Of a stretch of DNA of 9,262 nt, positions 4,071 through 9,262 are shown in pieces. Location: contig CAJUHV010000104.1 in assembly GCA_910586445.1 (NCBI GenBank), forward strand, positions 1 to 9,262, given 5' to 3'. The notes beneath the pieces were generated by a model. The model was not told where the DNA came from and searched no databases. It saw only the letters and a program-made list of their open reading frames with translations. Made by a program: the position numbers and the translations under genes. The stretch's first letter is position 1; each line of letters begins with the position of its first letter. The DNA comes from an uncultured Eubacterium sp. (GTDB taxonomy: Bacteria; Bacillota; Clostridia; Lachnospirales; Lachnospiraceae).

Positions 4071-6434
4071 TTACGCGGACATGGTGTCAAACTGGCTGTT
4101 ATAAAGCTCGGCATAAAAGCCATTTCTGCCAAGCAGCTGTTCGTGGTTTCCGCTTTCAATAATATCCCCGTCTTTCATGACAAGGATCAGGTCTGCGTCC
4201 TTGATCGTGGACAGGCGGTGCGCGATTACAAAAGACGTACGGTTTTCCATCAGTTTGTCCATCGCTCTTTGAATCTGCTGCTCTGTACGGGTATCGACAG
4301 AAGAGGTTGCCTCATCCAGAATCAGCATAGGCTTATCCGCAATCATGGCACGCGCAATCGTCAGCTGCTGCTTTTGTCCCTGCGACAGGCTTACCTGATC
4401 GTTTAACACCGTATCATATCCATGCGGCAGTGTATTTATAAAATGATCCAGCCCTACTGACTTACAGGCATCTTTGATTTTATCCTCGCTGACATGTTCC
4501 GAGCAGTAGATGAGATTTTCCCGTACCGTTCCTTCAAAAAGCCATGTGTCCTGCAGTACCATGCAAAACTGTGCATGCACCGCTTCGCGTGTCATCTGAC
4601 TGGCAGGTATCCCGTCAATGCGTATCTCGCCGCCCTGAATCTCATGGAACCGCATCAGCAGGTTTACCATAGTAGTCTTCCCTGCGCCGGTAGGACCTAC
4701 GATTGCAATTTTCTGTCCGGGCCTGGCCACTGCGGAAAAATCATGGATGACCGTCACATCTGAATCCTCGTAGCCGAACTTCACATGTTCAAATTCCACC
4801 AGACCTTTTACGTCTGTAAGGCTGGTTATTTTTGCTTCTTCCTGCTCCATTTCTTTTGCCTCAAGAAAATCAAATACGCGCTCCCCTGCTGCAGCTGCAG
4901 ACTGCAGCGACTGTACCGCCTGTGCGATCTGCGCCAGAGGCTGTGTAAAGTAGCGGACATACATCATAAATGCAACGATTACACCCAAGCTGATCCGTCC
5001 GTCCAATGCCATCGCTCCGCCAACAACGCAGACCGCAGCATAGCCAAGGTTTCCGATAAAGCTCATAACCGGCATCATAAGGCCGGACAGGCACTGTGCC
5101 CGAAAGCCGCTTTCACACAGGCTGGCATTCATCCGGTCAAAATCCTGCTGCGCCTGCGCCTCGCCGTTATAAGCCTTTACAACAGTATGTCCGGTATAAA
5201 TCTCTTCGATATGGCCGTTCAGCTCTCCAAGATGCCTCTGCTGCCTTACAAAATATTTCTGGCTTCGCCCCATAATGGCAAACATAACTACAAATCCAAG
5301 AAGGCTTGAGATCACTGCCGTCAGCGTCATCCACCCGTCGGTAGCTATCATCATAAACAAACTGCCGAAAAAGAGTATCATCGACGAAATCAGGGTTCCT
5401 ATGCTCTGGTTTAAAGACTGCCCGATCGTATCCACATCGTTTGTCACGCGGGAGAGCACATCGCCGGTTGTCGTACGGTTATAAAACCACATTGGCAGGC
5501 GGTTAATCTTTGCGGAAATGTCAGAGCGCAGCTGTTTTGAAACACGCTGTGTGATCGTAGCCATAATATATCCCTGCACCGCTGACAGAATATAGCTGAG
5601 TATATAAAATCCTACCAGAATCATCCCGATCTCAAAAACTTTTTCCATATCTACCGCAGGCTTTACCAGACTGTATATAGATTCCGGCAGTCTGTCAAAC
5701 GATTCCAGAGCCTCCATGGCCTCTTCTGATGTCTGTCCCTCTTCTATATTTAGATCTGCCAGAACGTCCATCATGCCGGACTGATCCTCACCTGGGATCA
5801 CAGTGCCGTCTATGTCCATATCTGTATACAGGGCCAAAGCCACTGTATCCGGCAGTGCGCCGAGTATCTCCTGCATGGCACTTCCATCCTGTTTATCAAG
5901 ATTTCCTAACAGCTTCAGCATCTGGATCTGATCTGATACAGAGATTGTCAGATTATTTACTTTCAGATCTGCAAACAGCTCCTTGAGTATGCTCTCCGGC
6001 AGCTGTAAAAGCTGCCCCTGCCGCTGAGCACCTGCCCCTTTAGCATCTTCTGTGCCCATAAGCACCTCTTGGAATGCCTGCTTATCTTCATCGGAAATAT
6101 CCGGCGAACTCATGATCTTCGCTGCCTTCTGCCCGACTGCTGCCTCATCACTTAAAGAAGCAGTGATATCTTCCATAAGATTTTCCATATTTTGGGAAAT
6201 ATTATTTGAAACCGCCTCTATGATCTCCTGCAGTTTCTGCGTGTCCGGCGAAATGCCTTCTGTAATGGTATCTGTCATGTCAGACAGCCGGTCCGGCCCT
6301 GCCAGCATAAGCACCGTGCCTGCTGCCGCGCAGATAACAGCGATTACAAACAACGCCGCATATTTCCTGCAGCAGCCCAGCAGCTTTTTCCACGTTCCGA
6401 CCAGATTCTTTGCTTTTTCTCCTTTTTCTCCCAT
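4071..6434 (-). CDS. ABC exporter half-transporter B (consensus NBD, large external insertion)
   Basis: This 787-residue protein fuses a six-helix exporter membrane domain to a C-terminal ATPase domain. TM1 lies at about 27-47, TM2 at about 266-293, and further helices run up to about 490. The NBD has Walker A GPTGAGKT (580-587), Q-loop Q628, Walker B MLILDE with catalytic Glu708, D-loop SSVD and H-loop His739. The signature is LSQGQ (683-687) instead of LSGGQ. These are the TM288-like features of a heterodimeric exporter, with catalytic Glu and His kept and the signature altered. Usual half-transporters have about 580-600 residues. The excess is an acidic, helix-rich stretch of about 215 residues (about 50-265) predicted outside the cell between TM1 and TM2. 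The ATG shares one base with the upstream stop (TAATG), and AGGAGG lies 10 nt upstream, so translation is coupled. Substrate unknown; multidrug or peptide efflux is inferred. Confidence 0.92.
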   Translation of the reverse strand: MGEKGEKAKNLVGTWKKLLGCCRKYAALFVIAVICAAAGTVLMLAGPDRLSDMTDTITEGISPDTQKLQEIIEAVSNNISQNMENLMEDITASLSDEAAVGQKAAKIMSSPDISDEDKQAFQEVLMGTEDAKGAGAQRQGQLLQLPESILKELFADLKVNNLTISVSDQIQMLKLLGNLDKQDGSAMQEILGALPDTVALALYTDMDIDGTVIPGEDQSGMMDVLADLNIEEGQTSEEAMEALESFDRLPESIYSLVKPAVDMEKVFEIGMILVGFYILSYILSAVQGYIMATITQRVSKQLRSDISAKINRLPMWFYNRTTTGDVLSRVTNDVDTIGQSLNQSIGTLISSMILFFGSLFMMIATDGWMTLTAVISSLLGFVVMFAIMGRSQKYFVRQQRHLGELNGHIEEIYTGHTVVKAYNGEAQAQQDFDRMNASLCESGFRAQCLSGLMMPVMSFIGNLGYAAVCVVGGAMALDGRISLGVIVAFMMYVRYFTQPLAQIAQAVQSLQSAAAAGERVFDFLEAKEMEQEEAKITSLTDVKGLVEFEHVKFGYEDSDVTVIHDFSAVARPGQKIAIVGPTGAGKTTMVNLLMRFHEIQGGEIRIDGIPASQMTREAVHAQFCMVLQDTWLFEGTVRENLIYCSEHVSEDKIKDACKSVGLDHFINTLPHGYDTVLNDQVSLSQGQKQQLTIARAMIADKPMLILDEATSSVDTRTEQQIQRAMDKLMENRTSFVIAHRLSTIKDADLILVMKDGDIIESGNHEQLLGRNGFYAELYNSQFDTMSA

Positions 6435-8188
6435 TATGCAAGTTCCTCCTGTGACAGCTGTGAAAGTGCTATCTGCTGATATACTTCACAATTTTTCATA
6501 AGCTCTTCATGCCGCCCTATGCCGGCAATCCTGCCTTCATCTAAGACAATGATCCTGTCCGCCTCCCGGATCGTTCCAATCCTCTGCGCTACGATAATAC
6601 GCGTTATATCACTGCACTCCTGATCGAGCGCCCTGCGCAGAATGCGGTCTGTCTTATAATCAAGTGCCGAAAAAGAGTCGTCAAAAATCAGTATCTCCGG
6701 CTTCTTTGCAATAGCACGTGCAATAGATATCCTCTGCTTCTGCCCGCCGGAAAAATTAGTACCTCCCTGTGCCACATGACTGTCAAAGCTTTTTTCCATC
6801 CTCTTAATAAAATTTTCTGCCTGCGCCGTGACTGCTGCTGCCTCCACATCCTCGTCTGATACATCCCTCCCATGGTCCCCATAGGCTATGTTTGACCGGA
6901 TTGTTCCGGTAAACAGGGCAGCTTTCTGCGACACATAGCCGATCTTCGCCCGCAGGCTCGGCTGCGCATATTCCCGCACATCCACGCCGTCTACCAACAC
7001 CTGACCTTCTGTCACATCATAAAACCGCGGGATCAGATGAATGACCGTACTTTTGCCGCAGCCTGTTGAGCCGATCAGCGCAACTGTCTCACCCTGCGCT
7101 GCCTTAAACGTAATATCGCGCAGCACATATTCACCGGCATCAGGATAGCGGAACGATACATTTCGAAACTCCACCTCACCCGATCTGCCCTGCTGTCCGC
7201 ATACCGCCGTGCCGTCAATAACCGTCGGTTCTGTACCAAGCACCTCTCCGATACGTTTTGCAGAGACAGAGGCACGCGGAAGTATCATAAAAATCATAAC
7301 CAGCATCATAAACGCCATTACAACCTGTATAGCATACTGTGAAAATACCATCATATCTGAAAACAGGCTGATTTTATCCACCATGCCTGCCTCATTGATT
7401 ACGACTGCCCCGATCCAGTAGATCGCCAGGGACAGCCCGCTCATAATAAGCTGTATGCTCGGCATCATAAAGGACATGGCTCGCTGTGCAAATAAGTATG
7501 TACTGGTAAGTGCCTGATTTGCATGCTCAAACTTTGCCTTCTGGTATTCTTCTGCATTGTATGCACGCACAACGCGCAGACCGGTTAAGTTTTCTCGTGT
7601 AACACGGTTTACATCATCCGTCAGTGCCTGCATTTTTTTAAACTTCGGCATTACAATGATCAGGCTGATACCGACCTCAATAAGCAGCACCGCTACCGCC
7701 ACCCCGGTTGTAAGTGTCCACTGCCACTGTTTATCGGCAATTTTGCAGACTGCCCATACCGCCATAACAGGTGCCTTTACCAGCATCTGAAGCCCCATCG
7801 CTATCAGCATCTGTACCTGCGTGACGTCATTGGTCGATCTGGTAATAAGGCTTGCCGTAGAAAAACGCCCGATTTCTTCCATGGAAAATGACTGTACTTT
7901 GCGAAACAGTTTTCCACGCAGTGTTCCGCCGAAAACTGCCGCGATCTTTGCTGCACAGACTGCTGTTATAACAGAAGCCGTCAGGCTGCCCAGTGCGCAG
8001 ATCAGCATTTTTGCCCCGGCTGAAAGTATCTCCCCCATCGTGCTGCCTTCCATCTGCACCAGCGAAGTAATCTCTGCCATATATTCCGGCATAGTCAGAT
8101 CCAGCCATACCTGCAGCACAATAAAGATCAAGGCCAGAAGGGCCAGTGTACACTCTGTCTTTTTCAGATTTTTGAAAAGTTTAAACAT
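6434..8188 (-). CDS. ABC exporter half-transporter A (degenerate NBD, TM287-like)
   Basis: The 584-residue product has six membrane helices (first at about 13-35) and a C-terminal nucleotide-binding domain. Walker A is GSTGCGKS (373-380), Q-loop is Q421, and the signature is a canonical FSGGQ (479-483). Walker B reads ILIFDD, with Asp504 where the catalytic Glu is expected, and the H-loop carries Gln535 instead of His (VAQRIGTI). This is the degenerate half of heterodimeric exporters such as TM287/288 and BmrCD; its intact signature completes the active site of half B. The start ATG at 8188 has AAAGGAGAG (8197-8205) upstream. It is preceded by a long AT-rich repeat region and the marR gene on the same strand. 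Regulation by MarR is likely from the shared 13-bp site. Substrate cannot be told from sequence. Confidence 0.93.
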   Translation of the reverse strand: MFKLFKNLKKTECTLALLALIFIVLQVWLDLTMPEYMAEITSLVQMEGSTMGEILSAGAKMLICALGSLTASVITAVCAAKIAAVFGGTLRGKLFRKVQSFSMEEIGRFSTASLITRSTNDVTQVQMLIAMGLQMLVKAPVMAVWAVCKIADKQWQWTLTTGVAVAVLLIEVGISLIIVMPKFKKMQALTDDVNRVTRENLTGLRVVRAYNAEEYQKAKFEHANQALTSTYLFAQRAMSFMMPSIQLIMSGLSLAIYWIGAVVINEAGMVDKISLFSDMMVFSQYAIQVVMAFMMLVMIFMILPRASVSAKRIGEVLGTEPTVIDGTAVCGQQGRSGEVEFRNVSFRYPDAGEYVLRDITFKAAQGETVALIGSTGCGKSTVIHLIPRFYDVTEGQVLVDGVDVREYAQPSLRAKIGYVSQKAALFTGTIRSNIAYGDHGRDVSDEDVEAAAVTAQAENFIKRMEKSFDSHVAQGGTNFSGGQKQRISIARAIAKKPEILIFDDSFSALDYKTDRILRRALDQECSDITRIIVAQRIGTIREADRIIVLDEGRIAGIGRHEELMKNCEVYQQIALSQLSQEELA

Positions 8189-8232
8189 ATAATCGTCTCT
8201 CCTTTATCATTATCTTTTCAATTAATATCAGA

Positions 8233-8303
8233 CTTTTTATACAGCGCTTTTTATTTTTAAGCCATTTCCGTTAATTCTTTTTATGCAGCGCTTTTTATTT
8301 TTA
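8233..8303. repeat. 27-bp direct repeat pair (44-bp period)
   Basis: The unit at 8233-8259 (core CAGCGCTTTTTATTTTTA) recurs at 8277-8303 with one difference (A to G at its ninth base), so 26 of 27 positions match. Each copy contains the palindrome AGCGCT. The start-to-start distance is 44 bp, about four helical turns. Confidence 0.85.
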
Positions 8304-8353
8304 TATAACTATTTTTAGTTCTTTTTATTTTTCTAGCTCTTTTAACTTTTAAC

Positions 8354-8432
8354 CTATCTCTTTTTATTTAACTTTTTACTGATCAAACTTTTATCTATCT
8401 CTTTTTTAACTTTTTTACTGATCAAACTTTTT
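8354..8432. repeat. ~39-bp direct repeat pair (41-bp period)
   Basis: The unit at 8354-8392 starts CTATCTCTTTTT and ends ACTGATCAAACTTTT. It recurs at 8395-8432 with small length changes in the T runs. Both copies hold the palindrome TGATCA (8380-8385 and 8419-8424). The two units are nearly adjacent. Confidence 0.85.
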
Positions 8433-8466
8433 ATATAATTCTTATTCAAATTTTTCTAACTTATAT

Positions 8467-8479
8467 CTAATGTAGTTAG
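8467..8479. promoter_or_regulatory. Candidate MarR operator upstream of the exporter operon
   Basis: On the minus strand the site is CTAACTACATTAG. It matches the site at the marR promoter (CTAACTTGGTTAG) at 10 of 13 positions, differing only in the three central bases. It is flanked by A/T to give an inverted repeat ATCTAA-5-TTAGAT. Its position relative to the candidate -10 (TATAAA) mirrors that at marR. Confidence 0.6.
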
Positions 8480-8527
8480 ATTTTTATTTATAAAACACTC
8501 TGCATTAACAGCTGACAGATAATTTTT

Positions 8528-8962
8528 CTAAAAATCAAATTTCGGCGGGGTTATTGCATTTTTTATCTCCTCTGCGATCGTAATAAACTCTAACAAGCGT
8601 TCTTCGCCGACTGTATCGATCACAATCCCCATCTGCTGATACATCCCGTCACGCATTTCTTCAATTGTTTTTGCGCCGTATTCCGTCAGCTTCACAAGCG
8701 TGATGCGGGCGTCAATAGGACTGTGTTCTTTTGTGATCAGTCCCTTTGATGCCATCTTTTTTAACAATACGGCTACTCTCGCCGTGCTGACCATCAGCTC
8801 GTCGCTGATCTTTCCTGCCGTAACCGTATCGTTCGATATATACAGCAGACGAAGTACTGCTCCGATACCAGCCTGCGTTTCGTCAACGTGCTTGAAAAAA
8901 TCATCTGGATGTGCATGTTTCAGCTTTTCGAGCATTCGTTCAATCTGCATTCTTGTTGCCAT
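8528..8962 (-). CDS. MarR family transcriptional regulator
   Basis: The 144-residue product is a winged-helix dimeric regulator of the MarR family. Residues about 30-90 form the DNA-binding core, with TAGKISDELMVSTARVAVLL (about 48-67) as the helix-turn-helix and KKMASKGLITKEHSPIDARI (about 68-87) leading into the wing, including the D-x-R motif. The C-terminal helices (about 95-137) would form the dimer interface. ATG at 8962 is preferred: it follows GGAAGGGGG by 7-8 nt, whereas an in-frame ATG at 8992 lies inside the operator. It is the first gene of the minus-strand run marR, exporter A, exporter B, a common layout in which the regulator represses its own efflux genes until a toxic ligand binds. 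The ligand is unknown. Confidence 0.92.
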   Translation of the reverse strand: MATRMQIERMLEKLKHAHPDDFFKHVDETQAGIGAVLRLLYISNDTVTAGKISDELMVSTARVAVLLKKMASKGLITKEHSPIDARITLVKLTEYGAKTIEEMRDGMYQQMGIVIDTVGEERLLEFITIAEEIKNAITPPKFDF

Positions 8963-8984
8963 GTAAAAAGCCCCCTTCCATCTG

Positions 8985-8997
8985 CTAACCAAGTTAG
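8985..8997. promoter_or_regulatory. Candidate MarR autoregulatory operator
   Basis: CTAAC-CAA-GTTAG is a perfect 5-bp inverted repeat. It starts 8 bp downstream of the marR -10 box and so overlaps the likely transcription start, the usual position for autorepression. A second overlapping repeat TAGT-AA-ACTA lies at 8995-9004. Confidence 0.65.
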
Positions 8998-9005
8998 TAA
9001 ACTAG

Positions 9006-9034
9006 ATTATATCTGAGTACCAGCCGCCCGTCAA
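9006..9034 (-). promoter_or_regulatory. marR promoter
   Basis: On the minus strand TTGACG (9034-9029) and a perfect TATAAT (9011-9006) are exactly 17 bp apart. The start would be near 8999, about 37 bp before the ATG. Confidence 0.88.
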
Positions 9035-9048
9035 TAAAAAAAGCGTAA

Positions 9049-9092
9049 ACAAAATATAAAACTTTGCATGACAAAATATAAAATCTTTCATG
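9049..9092. repeat. 22-bp tandem duplication upstream of the marR promoter
   Basis: Two adjacent 22-bp units (9049-9070 and 9071-9092) both begin ACAAAATATAAAA and end CATG, with 19 of 22 positions matching. They lie 15 bp upstream of the -35 box. Two helical turns per unit would put both copies on the same face, so an activator site or UP-like element is possible. Confidence 0.75.
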
Positions 9093-9140
9093 CTTTCAGC
9101 TGACTTTTACAAATTCCTTATGAATAAGCGCAGTCTGATC

Positions 9141-9169
9141 AAAACGAATTGCTTTTGCAATTCGTTTTT
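9141..9169. terminator. Intrinsic terminator, probably bidirectional
   Basis: AAAACGAATTGC (9141-9152) and GCAATTCGTTTT (9157-9168) pair perfectly over 12 bp with a TTTT loop. Five T follow on the plus strand and four on the minus. It probably ends a gene beyond the right edge that reads toward marR, insulating the marR promoter. Confidence 0.7.
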
Positions 9170-9207
9170 GTGCACGAAAAAAGGCTGCCGCACTAAAAAA
9201 AGTATAT

Positions 9208-9225
9208 ACACGCTCTAGAGCGTGT
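9208..9225. repeat. 18-bp perfect palindrome
   Basis: ACACGCTCTAGAGCGTGT is self-complementary with no loop. No T run follows. It is followed by TTGAAAAAT, and the combined motif CGTGTTTG-AAAAAT resembles the one at 3170-3184. It could be a protein-binding or recombination site or the edge of a repeat element that continues past the window. Confidence 0.55.
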
Positions 9226-9262
9226 TTGAAAAATCGGAAAGGTTGTTTATTTTAACCAAATA

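Larger units (their letters stand above)
8189..8527 (-). other. AT-rich repeat-built leader between marR and the exporter genes
   Basis: About 340 bp without a gene. The plus strand is dominated by T runs in the style CTTTTTAT, so the transcript leader would be A-rich. It contains two pairs of near-identical repeats (8233-8303 and 8354-8432), a MarR-type site at 8467-8479, and a candidate -10 (TATAAA, 8492-8487) with no good -35. No terminator is visible after marR, so readthrough from marR is also possible. The only clear translation signal is the exporter A ribosome binding site. Confidence 0.7.

Noticed and set aside
4044..8192. Many open frames opposite or inside the two ABC genes
   Set aside because: The ABC proteins have complete motifs over their full length; the other frames lack RBS and known domains.
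8230..8440. CRISPR array
   Set aside because: Only two copies of each repeat exist, the repeats are AT-rich and nearly adjacent, spacers are not of uniform length, and no cas gene is near.
8963..8992. 10-residue N-terminal extension of the MarR protein
   Set aside because: The ATG at 8992 falls inside the operator, nearly at the predicted transcription start, and the ATG at 8962 has a strong RBS.
9119..9219. Plus-strand frame of about 32 codons from ATG near 9119
   Set aside because: It runs straight through the terminator hairpin, lacks an RBS and is rich in Lys/Cys without any recognisable pattern.
1..9262. tRNA, rRNA or known riboswitch
   Set aside because: No tRNA cloverleaf, rRNA segment or recognisable riboswitch core was seen on either strand by eye.

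Overview
The window looks like chromosomal DNA of a Gram-positive anaerobe of the class Clostridia, most likely a gut Lachnospiraceae member. The grounds are strong purine-rich ribosome binding sites, sigma-A type promoters, moderate GC genes beside AT-rich intergenic DNA, and the mix of protein families. This placement is an inference from style, not from a marker gene.

Left part (1-1374): a truncated cytidylate-kinase-like P-loop gene (minus strand, cut by the window edge) is divergent from a TetR/AcrR-type regulator (plus strand, TTG start). The regulator has a clear promoter and a cluster of GACAC/GTGTC half-sites. A small gene resembling the Spo0A C-terminal domain abuts the regulator tail to tail with no spacer.

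Middle part (1375-3200): an accessory graveyard of remnants and stubs. It contains a large imperfect palindrome followed by a 9-codon stub of what may have been an XRE-type regulator; an AT-rich DUF3267-like membrane zincin gene with a GTG start; the 3' end of a mobilization relaxase with two in-frame nonsense codons; a 69-codon gene broken at a run of seven A; and a promoter-RBS-ATG unit that stops after 10 codons. A resolvase/invertase-type serine recombinase (3202-3837, minus) borders this zone.

Right part (4071-9262): a compact minus-strand drug-efflux-type locus, marR -> ABC exporter A -> ABC exporter B, ending in a strong intrinsic terminator (3960-3994). The two half-transporters overlap by one base. 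They carry the complementary degenerate motifs of a heterodimeric exporter of the TM287/288 (BmrCD) type. Exporter B has an extra ~215-residue loop between its first two membrane helices. The MarR-type regulator has a near-consensus promoter. A 13-bp site, CTAACTnnnTTAG on the minus strand, lies just downstream of that promoter and recurs upstream of the exporter genes, so one regulator probably controls both. Between marR and the exporters lies ~340 bp of very AT-rich DNA built from two pairs of ~40-bp repeats, possibly an unusually long A-rich mRNA leader.

No rRNA, tRNA or CRISPR array was found. I see no wholly new multi-gene system. The most unusual items are the repeat-built leader under MarR control, the exporter with a large external insertion, and the slippery A7 frameshift gene in the mobile-element debris.
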